Positions 25,606 through 38,220 of a stretch of 64,000 nt of DNA are shown in pieces (the first letter of the stretch is position 1; each line of letters begins with the position of its first letter). The stretch covers positions 7,081,162-7,145,161 of the forward strand of contig NC_086283.1 of the NCBI RefSeq assembly GCF_021018805.1. Direction: 5' to 3'. Origin of the DNA: Prinia subflava (taxonomy: Eukaryota > Chordata > Aves > Passeriformes > Cisticolidae). The translations under genes were made by a program, and so were the position numbers. The notes under the pieces were generated by a model. It saw nothing but the letters and a program-made list of their open reading frames with translations, was not told the DNA's origin and did not search any database.

Positions 25606-26694
25606 AGTTTCAACTCTCGGTAGAAGTACCTTCCAGCTGAAGTGGTTTTATAAGATTTAAAAGAAGGCTTCATGCTCAGTTTCTGTCAACAAAAGGAAGC
25701 ATAGTTTCAGTTTAACTGAAGTATTATTTTAATTGTCATAAAACACCAGAAGCTAAGGTAACCCTAGGCATTTAAAGGAATTCTCTCTAAGAAGAAATAT
25801 GTAATTATTTTTCTCTGTCTTAGAGTGTGAGCTGATTGTCTGGGTCATGTTGTTTGTAGTCACAGCTACTGTACTGTTTGCTAAAATAATTCTGCTTCAT
25901 GCAAGTAATTTCTGTTAATGGCACTAAAATAATTAATGACTTTCACTGGCTTTTCTGGTCTAGGGAAATTAGGGATAAGAATTCTCCTCTGTAGGGCCTG
26001 GCAGCAAGAAGAAATACAGTTCCTCAGTGCACAAAGAGTGCCTCCCCACTTGTCCAGGGGGGATCTAAAGAGGCTGTTGATAAATAAGAGAGGAAATGTA
26101 TCAGCTGTCCTCTTGGACTGACTGACAAAAGCTTATCTCAAATCTTTCACATTTGCTGATATAAATACTGGTTTATATTTGCATGAAACTGTGGTGCCTG
26201 TAGCAATGGCAAAAAGCACTAGGTTCCTCCAGTTTTGAGCATTACTGCTCATTCAGTAAGCAGTAACAGTAAATAATTAGCATCTCCTTGAAGCATGGAG
26301 GTGAGCCATAACAGAGAAATGAAAGAGAAAAAACCCATAATACCTGTTTCTGAATCAGCCCAGCACCTCTGGCTTCTTTCTCAGTTGAGAATTGTCAATT
26401 AGGTCTTCATGTCATTTCCAAATTGTTATGGATATCTAAAATAAGAAGTTTCTCAAATGAAGTTTGGGTATGCTATTGTAATTTATTTCTGGAATCAGTT
26501 GCAAGAAAGTTCATCGGTTTGAATTAAAACACTCAAATTCAATACGAAGTTAAGAGTCTAAAATCTGACTTCAGTGCAGTCACTGTATATTTTGTTAGCT
26601 CCTTATTAGAAAGCACTGTAACTATTTTCTGCTGTTTAAGGATTCATCCTTGTCATAACTTTCCATAATCTTCTGGTTTTTTGTTTTTTTTCAG

Positions 26695-26712
26695 GGTCAG
26701 CCTGGTCCTCAA
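26695..26712 (+). CDS. COL25A1: COL25A1 exon: COL1 triplets GQP-GPQ
   Basis: This is an 18-nt phase 0/0 exon with a strong acceptor (T-rich tract then tttttttcag) and a perfect donor gtaagt (26713). It reads GQPGPQ, which matches human COL25A1 as I remember it directly after GPP. It is again a very small exon. It is flanked by a 4.7-kb intron upstream and an 18.3-kb intron downstream. Confidence 0.93.
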
Positions 26713-29700
26713 GTAAGTGCCATCTTACTTTCTTATATAAGTAACAGATAAACACAGGGCTCTCTGAGCTGAGGTTGTCTACAAAGTATTTTACTATATT
26801 TTTTTATCCTACTGTAACAAGATAGAAACTGGTAACCGTTGCATAATTCTGTAAGAAAAATATTTCCCAAGAGAGAAATATGCCCCCCACATATGGTTAA
26901 GTTACCTCAGCTGTCTGACCAGATGGTGAGGTTAACAACATAATACTGAATAGAGCAAATCTCCTAACTATGCCTTGAAACTTTGCCACCAAACTTTAAA
27001 GCAAGATAAAATAACTTAGCAAATGTGTAGCAAATGTAATACTTCAACTGCTTATTAATCACATACTAATAATGTTGCTATAATCCAGGCAGCCCTCGGT
27101 TATTTTAAATATTGCACTGCTAGCTATTTTGATTAATTAGATACAGTGCTTTGAATTAGTTCTGCTTTATTTAAGAATAGTGGAACTTTGTCTTGTGAGC
27201 TGTAATTGAAGATGTGGAAACCTAGGGAACTAACTTCAGTTCTAAGGGAGAAGTAGACCAGCAGAAAGGAAACATTACATACAGCAAAATTAAGTGTGAA
27301 TTATTTGAGTGCTATAAAATACGGAACAGCAAGGAAATATGAAAAAAAAATGAAAAAAAAAATTACAAAGCCAGTACTAATTCCACTAGTGAAATCAGTT
27401 GAGAAACTCATCCTTTTTGTATGCTCCATGTGCTTTGTGGGAAGTAAGCTTTGATGTGTGGAACTGTCTTAGCACAAGTTAGTTGCCTGAACAAGGATCT
27501 CTATGAGGGCCTTTTATATTTCAGAATGATAATTGAAAGTCAAAGCTTTACCACCCAATTGACTGGAAATTTTTTTAAGTGAAGATTTTTATTATGAGAA
27601 GCAAGCATTCCTTACAGATTTTTCAGTGTCTAGACATCATTTTCTGTTGATTTACAAACCCTCAAACCCCTTGGCCTGAATGCACAGTTATCCTTACAGT
27701 GCCAGACTCCATTTAATAGAATTGTGTAAGATCCTGGAGATGACCACTGCCTGTGGCACTTACGTTTCACAATTGGCTCTTGATGTGTGGACTGTAGAGT
27801 GAGCTACCTTCAGCCTCTGTGCTGCTGGGGGTTGATGAAGAGAGAGATTGTAATTCTGTGTGGCACTGTAGCTCTGAACAAGTTTTGTTGAGGACCTGAG
27901 GCTGATACTTTAGCCTGTGGGCTGCCCTCTAGTTGATGTTAACTTGTGCTGCCACCCGTGTCCTTTCCTTCTGGGTTTGGACCCCTACCTCCCACATTTC
28001 AGTTGCTTAGAGACTGTCTCTTGCCTGATGCTTTTTAACAGCTGCTCAGTCTTTGGAGCTCATATCTCCACATGAAATGCCCTGGGCTGGCTGTAGGCAA
28101 GGAACCACCATGGAGATAGCAGCGTTCAATGCAGTTTTAGGGGCAGAAAGGCAGAGAAATGTCATCACGGGTGTAAGAGAAGTGAGGTGCAAACCAAAGA
28201 AAAAAACCTAAAAATGTTCCCCAAGTTGTTTTAAAAGAGACTTCCTACTTGTTAACTTCAGTAATTCCTCCCAGTGGAAATGCTTACCTCTGGGTCATCG
28301 CTGTTGTCCTCAGCAACACGTACAATTGTCCTTAATAATGCCATCCTTCCTTTTCAGCATTTCATCCTTTTCTTATTGTGTCAGGAGGATATGTGTGTAC
28401 TCAGTCATTTTGACTGACTGAATGAGTCCAGGAATAATTCTTTTGAGAACACAGGTGGGGAAGACATAAGGGATGAAACAGTCAGAGTCGTGTTCAGCTT
28501 TACGTTAAGATGCCTAAACCCAGAAGCTTGTGTTTTGTAGGTGTTGACCTGTGAGGTGTCCAAGCAGTCCTTGCAGTCAGTGAAGGTTAAGTCAATACTC
28601 AGTGCACCTAGAAACCTGTTCAGCTCCTGGTAAACTCCTTGGGCTCAGTTACATTGTCTGCATTCTGTATTTATTGCTGGGTGAATTGATCCAGCACCTC
28701 CAGCCTTAGCCACTGTCTGTTTTATGTACATGGGCTGGAGTCTGTGTTGGACTGTGGTTGTAGCTGTCAGTCACAGACAGCTGTCCTGGATACCTAGGGA
28801 ATCTCTCACATGACACTAGGCACACGTGCCTGCCTCCTAATTCCAGATTCTGACTGTAGACAGCTACTGAATCAGGTAGCCATTCTGCTGAATTGCCTTC
28901 TAGCCAGTGCCTGTGTGTCTCAGGGAGCTACATGGAGGCTGTGCATTTGGAAGTTTATCCCCTTAAAGTGAGGCTCAGATCCAGATAAGTTGGTGAGACA
29001 GAATTTTTTAAAATATTAAAAGCGGCATTTTTTAAATATTGGAAGCTGTGGTTGAAAATCTCAAGACTTTTAAAAATCTGAAGTATCCACAAAAAACAGA
29101 ATCTGTTCACATACAAATAAAATAATTCAAAACCCCTTGGCATGTCATTAAGTAATGCAGAGATTCCAACCTGTTTATTATGATTGTCAGCAATTTCTGT
29201 GGTCTTAACTGCATGCATGAGAAATTCAAAATTTAAAGTATTGATCCATTTGGTTAGTAAGTAAAGGCTACCTGCCTTCAAAGGCAAAAATTGTCATGCT
29301 GGTTGGACAAGCACTTGGGAAATTTCTGATGTCCTCGCCCTGCAAGTCCATCCAAAGATCAGGGATAAATAGTAATCATTTCTATACTCACTCTTTTACT
29401 AACCCCTATTCTTATTCGCTCTGGTTTTATAAAGTACACACTTAATTCACCTAACACACACCTAATTATTGGGCACAGTCTCCTATCATTTTAGGGTTTT
29501 TACTGCTTATTCTCTTCAAAAATAGATGATAAAAGATAATTTTGCTTCACATTTTCCCATTTTAAGTGACTAGAAGCTTTGTTAAAACTTACAGGCACCT
29601 TTTTTTTTTCTTCCCGACAAAGGTTCTATTGTATCTCTGAAAAATAAAGACCACAATAAAATACCTAAAGAATTTCTAGCTTATCTTTAAAAAAACAAGA

Positions 29701-30468
29701 TTCCTTCTTATGATTTTCATTTTCTGTTAAAAAAAGCTACTTTAAATACCATGTAAGCTGTGTTCTTTTGTAGAAGAGCAAGTAATAAAATATTTAATAT
29801 TTTTGCTGAAATTAAATTCTGACTCTTGAGTGACCCTCAAAAATATCTGTTTTTTCTTACATGGAATATGTATTTAGAGTAGCACTAACCAGAAAGAGTT
29901 TTCCCGGTAAATCTATACAACCAAATTGTGCCCATACTTTCTCTTTTTTAAATAATGGAAGTATTCCTCCTTGACAGAGAACAAACTTTAGCTTCTAGTC
30001 TAATGTTAATTCTGTGAGAAGTGTACTATTTGGGTAAAGAGAGAAGGCTGGCTATTTTAAACTTTTTTTGTTGTTTAGAAGTAAGGTTCATGTAAGTACT
30101 AGAAGCCATGCTTGTAATATATTATGGTGAAGGAAGACAAAAACAATCCTTTAAAAAAATCTTGCTGAACTAAAGCTCTCAAAGACTGTAAGTGTGGGGC
30201 AGGATGGTGTTTTGGTGTGACTTCATCTTTGCCAGCCAACTGTTTCCTTCTTCAGGGCAATATCCTCTCCCTGGCCTATCTCTAGCACAACGTCCTTTGT
30301 CTCTCATGTTAGTAAACATGAGCACTCTCTGTGTGGGACTTTGAGATACAGCAGCCCCACAGATGCTTCTCCTTTCTTTTTGGCAGCTGTCCAAGTCTGC
30401 ATTAGAAATGGACAAAGTATTAATGATTGATACTTGTTTTCATGAGATTCTTGTTTTCCTTTACGTGA

Positions 30469-30484
30469 CACGTCCATGGACGTG
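30469..30484. repeat. Perfect 16-bp palindrome with ACGTG cores
   Basis: CACGTCCATGGACGTG equals its own reverse complement. A third ACGTG lies just upstream (ttacgtgaca, about 30461-30470). ACGTG is the core of bZIP and bHLH sites such as XBP1, CREB/ATF and USF types. It could be a protein-binding element or chance; no function is shown. Confidence 0.6.
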
Positions 30485-31235
30485 ATGTTGTAACGGCCTG
30501 AAGTTTTCCAGTGCCTGGTGCATGATGAAGGGTTTCCATAGTGATTCTGGTGACAAATGTATGTGTGTCTTTTTTTTCACCATCAAGCATCAGGGTATGC
30601 GATTGGAGTATTTTTAATTTCTGATGACAGATTCTGATTCGTGGCTAAAATGACTATTACTGGCTTGTGCTGTCAACAGTGCTGGTGGGAACCATTTTAA
30701 CTTTCAGTTTTCTGGTTTTTGTCAAAGGACAGAGAAACACAGGAGGCCACAGGCCCTAGTTTTGAGTGGGTTTGGAAGGCAGCAGTCTAGGGAAGATATT
30801 TATCAATTCCAAGAGAACACTGTGATGCTAGGGAGACTCCTAGCCTACATCTTAGAAAAGAGTATCTGGCAGTCGGAAGGGTGAGAATGGGGGTGTGTAA
30901 ATAAAATTTATTTTATTTCCTCCTGAGCTTCCCTTTTAGTTTGGATAGCCATCTACACCTGTTAAATATTGCTCTCGATGCATGCCATTCAGTAGTGGGG
31001 CAGTTGATAATGTCAAGTGATCACATATGTGTTTTTATGGCTTTGTAAGCTATGAACAAGGTACATAATGTCCTATTTACCAGTGCTGCAGAGTGGTCTC
31101 TACCTGTCAGATCGTTAGAGCTGGACATGTTTCTTTTGTCCTGATCACCATAAATTGGGATGTAAACTTCACATTCGTTTCTTTCTAGAAGTTTGCTCTC
31201 ATGAGTGCCTCAAGACTCTTTACTTGGATGGAGAG

Positions 31236-31570
31236 TGTCTTAGTTTGAAAGACAGGTGTCTTCTAGGCAGGGTAGGGCCTCCCTTGGAATGGAGAATTCA
31301 AACCCCCTCCCTCCAAATTATTATAATTTTGAGAGTTAAGTGGACTCTCAGGCAAAGATATTGGGATAGGAATAATAGTTCTTTACTGGTATGTATGACA
31401 AAGCAAACAAACAAACAACAACTGCAGCATTAGTAATAAACAGAACCAGGAACCTCTAGGGCTTTCTTTCACAAAAGCCCGGGGCAGTTCGATCTCGGTG
31501 CCCCTGCGGAATTCCGAGAGGCCAAGCTGGAAGGGTGGAAAGTCCTGGGCTGGTGGAAGAGATCAGATGC
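31236..31570 (+). mobile_element. LTR-like retroelement fragment (songbird ERV type)
   Basis: The fragment starts tgtcttagtttgaaagacag and continues through 'gggcctcccttggaatgg', 'aaaccccctccctccaaatt', 'ctcaggcaaagatattggga' and 'aataatagttctttactgg'. I recall this order from abundant passerine endogenous retrovirus LTRs. A more GC-rich end (gcccctgcggaattccgaga) follows. No gag, pol or env coding is present, so it is a solo or partial LTR. Family assignment is from memory and both boundaries are approximate. Confidence 0.6.
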
Positions 31571-33801
31571 TCTGTTTCTTACTTTCTTTGAACAAATAAC
31601 AAAGATAAATCCTTGATGCCTTTGCTGCTAATAACAATTTACTGTAAATTATGAAATTATCAGAAATTAATCTGAGGGCATCACATTAATAGACAAGCTT
31701 GTACTGAGTTGCATATATGTTTAAGCAGGCAGAACTTTAGTTGCCATTCTCTTTCTTAAATGGTAATAGCATTTGTGAACACTGTTGAAATTGTGAGACC
31801 TTTTTAGGAAACAGCCCGTATTGATTTGTGAACAAGGAGAAACAAATGCCATTTTCATGGCTTTTCATTTTATGTTAGCTGCTAAAATGAACCACATCAG
31901 AGAATGTTAATTGTGCTCCAAACTTCATTTACTGTATACGTAAGTGTTTATGACATAAAAGAAGACAGAAATGTGTCTTCTCAGGAGGATACTGTGCATT
32001 TTATTGTTTTTAAGTATTATGCTTTCTCAGTTTTGTACATAATAAAATAGAAGTTAAGTTCATTAAAAGGTATTGACAACAGCGAGTACTTTCAAATATA
32101 AACCACTTCAGTTTCCCCTGGTAGACTCAATGCACATGTGTAAACCAGAAGAGCTGTGAATATTAGATGGTTTTCTTGGCTAAGCATACAGTATTAGTGC
32201 AAGTAAGAGGATACTTTGCTCTGTGAAGAAGAGAGCACAGAATTGGAGATCTAGGGGCAAATTGTTCTGAATTATCTGTTGTACCAAGGCTAAGAAAGCA
32301 CCACACAGAATTTAAAAAGGCAGAGGAGAGTAAATATTCCAAGCATCAACAAACAAAGTTCTTTTCCAATTTGATACTATGCTCTGCTTTCAGCATTTTT
32401 TTTTACTTGTCTTTTTCCACCCTTTTGTCAGGAATTGAAAAGGAGCCTCTGATGGCAGATTGATGACTTCCCTACAGTACCCTGCTAAGTGAACTTAGCT
32501 GGGGATAATTAGAATTTTTAGGGCTCTGCTCATCAGGGTCTATCAGACCCCAGGAGGAGGGCAGACTCCTACCCCAACTGTGCTACTATGCTCTTTTTCT
32601 TACTCCAGTAGGCAAGCTTTTGAGTTCCAATTTCAGTAACTATCTGGTGCTGAAATAGCAAGATGTTCAGATGTTCCACAGCATTTCCAAGAGCAGATAA
32701 TTTATTTCTTATTTTCTTGCTTGATTCAGAAAGTATCAGACTTGAATTCTGTTAATTTTACAATTACTGATTCAGTCTAGGTTTTGATTTTTTACAAACA
32801 GAAAAATAAGAATGTTGATTGTCTAGAATTCTGTGGAAAGGGCTCTTCATGCAACATAATTATCAGCTCTGGTTGTGCTTGTAAAATATATTCCGCTCCT
32901 AGGAAGATCTTAAGATCTCCTTTGGGAGTACCAGTATGCAATAGATAAAGCTTGGAAGATGGGCTTTGGGAGCAGTTTAACCCAAAACTTTTAGAAGTTG
33001 ATCTCCTCATTTCATAGTTCACATAGCAGCAATTTATGACACTGTTAGTCTGAAAAAACAAGCCTTAAAATTAGACAATACATAAAACTAATATTTGAAC
33101 TCTAAAAGAAAATACGCACGAGAGCTTTCTATTTGTAGGATGTTACCAACATTTTTTCATGGTGGCATCATTAATTTTTTAAAAGAATTGGGTTTGTTTT
33201 CATAAAATAAACATGAAGATCTGATTCACTGGTTACATATGCCAGTATAAATGTGATGGGGGATCGTACATTAGCATTCCATCTATTCATCTAGAAGTTC
33301 CAGCTGTCACCAGGGCATAGTAGATCTTCTAACAGCAAGTGAGAAACTGTGAAGCAAAAATTACTTGCAAGCCTTAATTTGGTAAAACATTGCTTAGCTT
33401 AACAGAGTACATATAAGTACAAAAAAGCAATTGCAAACTTAGTGTTGTGGTTCCATTATGACATTACAAAGGGTTGTCAAAATGTAATTAAGGACTCTGA
33501 AATATTTCTTATCTTCCTAAATAATTTCTTTACCGAATGACTTTTGTGTTTTCTTCCTCTTATTTTACATATGGCAGAAATACACTAGTGTGTTCTGTGT
33601 TCTGTTAGGGATTATGTCAAAGCAACATATTGCACTGTGTTCAGGAGTATTATATAGTATTTTACTATCCTGCCGCACATGTTTTTAATTTGATATTAAG
33701 CTCATGCTGGCTTATTGTTTTTAGTGATCTTCGTGCTGTATTTTAGCTTTGAATACCAGTTCAATTTGTTGCAGATCCCAGTAGTTTCACTAGCTTTAAT
33801 T

Positions 33802-33821
33802 AAAAAAAAAAAAAAAAAAAA
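33802..33821 (+). repeat. Poly-A tract
   Basis: An uninterrupted run of about 20 A, seen directly. No retroposed gene body is recognisable upstream, so it is treated as simple sequence. Confidence 0.85.
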
Positions 33822-36800
33822 GAAGAGAAATTAGGAGCTACAGAAGTGTGTGTTTCATCAAGCTTACTGTGACTTGAAGATAATGCTGTGATGTCTAAGA
33901 CATTAGTCTTTCACAGTATTTTCAAAATACCAGAGTTTCTTTGAAAGCCATTATCAGTTCAGAGACTGGTGATGTTTTGTGCTAGATGCTTGAAAGTCCT
34001 GTAAACTTGAGCAGATCTGGGAGATTTGGATCTCAGACTGGTAGAGGAAACCTTCAAAATTTATATTTCCTTTTATAAAGTGACACTCCTGTGAACTGAA
34101 ATTTTACTTGAAGCAAGTTTATGTGTTAATAGAAATGCTTTAGGTTTTTTTTTTATATTGAATTGATGCTGACATGAGGAGCCGTGCTGATATGTTATTC
34201 TTTCCTGTAAGTATGAGTCAAGTTCTGAGATGGAAGAAAAAGGCACAAGATGCAGCAGTTACTTTCATTAGAGTATTTTGTGTACTGCCAGTAATGTAAG
34301 TAACGAGCACAGCATGGAAGTGTCCATTCTGTTCGTGAGCTTTAATCCAGACTGCCAGTTTCAAAAATGCTTTGTCTGTCCTTACAATACTGTAGGATTT
34401 CCTAAAATAGTTTTTTACTGAGATCCATCAGTAATATTCAAGAGCTGTGAGCTGCTGAGAAACATGTAAGAGAATCACGTATTCTCAGAAATACAATCCA
34501 GCTATATTGCCCAGTATGTCTGCTAGTGATCATTTGCCAAAAAGAATGAATATCCATTTAAGTATAAAAATACATATGTGTTTAATTTCCCCTGAAGATG
34601 TTCTGAATTTTGTAGTCCATACTCTTAGTCTTGGGGAGAAAACAGTTTTGTTTTTAATAAACTTTATGTTGTCTTAAATTGCTTCCTGTATAAAGATGTT
34701 TTCAGCCTTATAGGTTACAAAAATATGTTCAGTCATCTCACTTTTACATACTTCTGCATATAAAAATATGTGTATGTTTGCAGTTGATATAAAAATTCAT
34801 CTGCATTTATCTGGTGTTCCATCTCAAGCTTCACAAATCTGAACAGTTCTCAAAATAGCTCTATGAAATATGTCATTGTAGTTTTCCTCTTTGCAGACAA
34901 GGGAAATGAAATATTTAATTCTTGTACTGACATTTGTTTGTCTTATTGTAACATAAATATTTATTTTATATGCTATTTTTTTGTACTTTTCTTTCTGTAT
35001 ATTATTTGACATTAGGGGAATTAATCTGATTAAGGGATTACACATCCCCATCAAGACTAGAGTTATGACTTAAAGTGTCCAGCTTTGCCTCTTTTAGCAA
35101 TGCCTTGTACCTGGGATAGTTCAGAAACATTTGCAGTAACCTAAGACTTATAGGTCACTTCAGGTGGAATTGTGCATGACATTTTATCATGACATTTGTC
35201 AGACAGTTCTTGTGAAAAGGCTTTTTTGGGTACCAGTGGAGCCCATGCACAGGAACAATTTAAGGGACTACAGAACATGCAAGGGTCATAGGAAAGAAAG
35301 AAGAGTAAAGTTCTTGGAAGAATGTATCGTATTTTGCTGAAATAGATTCTTTCCAAGCATTAGCATACCTTGAAGTTTAAAAAGTTTCCTAGTTTCTAAA
35401 ATAATTCCATTGTTCTTAATCTATGGATGTCTCAGAAGCCTTTCTGCCCCTGGTGCTATTTTTTATATGGCTGTGGCTTTATGCTACTATTTTACTGCCA
35501 TTTTCCTTTAACCATTCATGATTTAAGTAATCACATTTTTCACAGCAGCATTTGCAGACAACACTAAAGGAATATCTAAATCTTTCTTTGACATTCTACT
35601 ATGCTGAATGAGAAAATATCTCCTGTACTGAGTAGCAAGATTTGGACAAGGAAAAACAGTGTATAGATAGTATGCCTTGCCTTTGAAATACTGAGTGAAA
35701 CTCAGAGCAGTGCTCCCAGAACTGGTAAGGAGTCACAACTGTAAATGGAAGAGTGGAATTGGCCTTCCCTGTTTTAAAGTCTATGTTAAAATCTTCTTGT
35801 TGGAAATAAGTTTAGTGTTAAAATAAAGCAAATAGATATTATCTGCAAAATCTTGTTCAGATGTGAGCTGTGCAGGTTTGCTTGTTTACACAGTTTCAAC
35901 CTTTATACTTTTATAAATTTGCCTTGATGATATGAAAATGATACCAGGTGCAAGCCAAAATTCTTGATAAACAAACCTGGTTTGGAAACTAGCACTTATT
36001 TCAAATAGATGAACAGAGAGGGGTTTTTTTTGGAATTTCAGTCATCTGTTTCTGTGTAGTTAGTACTTTTTTTTTGTAGAGCTATGCAGCATCTTTTAAT
36101 GAAGTGCATAAATCTCCTAGACTCAGCTGCTGGTCAAAGGAGGATCTGCCTGGTAGATATTTGGATGCTGTTTCATCACACAGAAGTAATGCAGACAGCA
36201 AAGTTGAGATTTCCAAAAAGCTAGGGAGCTTGGAAGATGCATTTCAATGACCATAGGTACTTCTGTAGATAGTGAGTGGCAGGGGTGAATCTCCATAGCT
36301 CTGAAACTTCCCCTTTCCCTTGCTTTCATCCTTTGTCTGTTTCCTTCAGAATAGCTGAAGTTCAGCCTGCCATTCTCACCAGAAAGGTTCTTTTAAATCA
36401 AACAAACAAAAAAAAAGATTAAATGAGCAAAGGGCACTACCAGGCTAGTAAACAATCAGGGAAGCACCAGAGGTGTTTAAATTAGAGAAGCCACTGTTCA
36501 ATTTTTAGGTTAAAAATAACTGAAACATTGGAATATGAATTACTGTTTCTGAAAATAAAAGAAGTTGTTAACTCCCAGTGAGGAGCTTTTTTCTTGCTAA
36601 GCTTCTAGGAGTAAATGAGATAACTGGCCTATGGATAAAAATCTCCCCAAAGTATAAAAAGTATTTAATGGTGAATTTTTATCTCAAAAATCTGGAAGAA
36701 GGATTTAATGAGTCTGATTGGCAAAATATGTATTCTTTTTCTTTTCTATTTCTATTGTGTTAGGAAAGAAAGCCAGAATGTAATTTCATAATCCCAATGC

Positions 36801-37708
36801 AGTTTTATAAGCTGTAAATGTCACTCTACTGTATTAGTGTTTCTTTTATTAATATTTTTTCTTTTTTATTTCTTTCCCACAAATTCTTACTTGATTTGGG
36901 GCACATTAATTGCTTCCATAAAGTAGAATGTTCAGATTGGATTCAAGGAATCAATGCCCAAAGTAGGGCATTACTTACCCTAAGAGCAGGGTGCCAGAAG
37001 TATATGAGTATTTTTGGGCAAAATAGCTCTATATTTGTACATTCTGCATACTGGCTGCTTATGGGTGCAGTTCTCACTGGCTAGTGTAGAAAACTCCTTT
37101 GGAGTGACACTATGGCGCTGTTATTTTAAAACATTGAGACAATCAGGAGTTTAAGGAGTGCTAGTTACTTTTTCTGTTTTGTTTGATATCCCTTTTACTA
37201 TTCAATGCAAAATAAAAGGCATGAAATCTCTAGAAATAAAAACAGTTTAGAGCTATATAGTTTTTCCTGCTTCAGTAGTTTGACACAAAAATCATGCAGT
37301 TCTTCTAAAGAAAAGATGAAGCAATCAATGTTGAAAAATCTTTGCGCTCTAGTTCTTGTTATTGTAAAATTGGAAAACAGCCTTTAATTCTTGTCTTCCT
37401 GTTTACCAAGCATTATTTTTTATAGATTTTTAATTGACTGAATTCCTGTGGCATTGCTGCTGTTGAGTGTAGTGAATACTTACTAAAAAAGTTACAAGAC
37501 TGAATCTACTCCACTTTCTTTTATCATTGAACCTTACGAACTATTGATCCTTATCAAGAATCCCATGACTTGAAATAAATATTGTCTTCTATTGACAGCA
37601 GACTCATTCTTGTCTATTCCATAGCTACCATGCTGTGTATTAACTTTCCAACTATCTAGTGCATGCTGATACAGAAACCCTGTATTGTTTTTTAAGTTCC
37701 ACCGCCAG

Positions 37709-37709
<1 letters not shown>

Positions 37710-37744
<35 letters not shown>
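37710..37744 (+). repeat. (CA)n microsatellite
   Basis: About 17 CA units without interruption, seen directly. It is probably polymorphic. On the minus strand it would translate as an artefactual Cys-Val repeat. Confidence 0.95.
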
Positions 37745-37932
37745 CTATGCCTATTCCTATTGGAGATGGGATAAAAACCAGACTGCTGTATAGTCATTTA
37801 GTATTGGATCGAGTGGGACTAAAGGAATAGGAGGGAAACATAGGGAGGCTCTGTGAAGGTGGAGGAGTGCAGAACAGCCTATCTGAGATACTGGAGGATG
37901 AGGGGTTAATCATGGTCATACTATGCTTTTCA

Positions 37933-38220
37933 GCAGGGCCTGTTACGATAGTTCAAGGGTTCCTGGCTTTAAACTGAAAGAGGGTAGATTGAGACTAGAT
38001 ACACAGAGAATTTTTTTACAATGAGGATGGTAAAACACTGGTACAGGTTGCCCAGAGAGGTGGTGGGTATCTCATCCCTGGAACCACTTAAGGTCAGGTT
38101 AGATGGGCAGCTTGTTGACCAGCACACTGGTCAAGTTGAAGAGGCTCCTGCTCATTGCAGGGAGGATGGACTAAATGACTTTTAAACCCTTGCAAGCCAA
38201 ACTCTTTGGTGATTCTGAGA
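37933..38220 (+). mobile_element. CR1 LINE 3' fragment
   Basis: Landmarks of the CR1 3' UTR in sense order are: cagggcctgttacgatagtt, ggctttaaactgaaagaggg, tagattgagactagatacac, acactggtacaggttgccca, gagaggtggtgggtatctca and catccctggaaccacttaag. It then ends with a decayed form of ttggtgattctgaga. It is inserted sense to COL25A1, opposite to the copies at 5919 and 25412. It carries no ORF. Confidence 0.92.

Larger units (their letters stand above)
21951..26694 (+). other. COL25A1: Intron, 4.7 kb
   Basis: No coding exon is seen. It contains a TA-rich microsatellite at 24676-24714 and a CR1 fragment on the minus strand at 25412-25605. It ends in ggttttttgttttttttcag. Confidence 0.85.

Noticed and set aside
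37700..37790. Minus-strand ORF with a Cys-Val repeat
   Set aside because: Translation of the CA microsatellite; not a gene.
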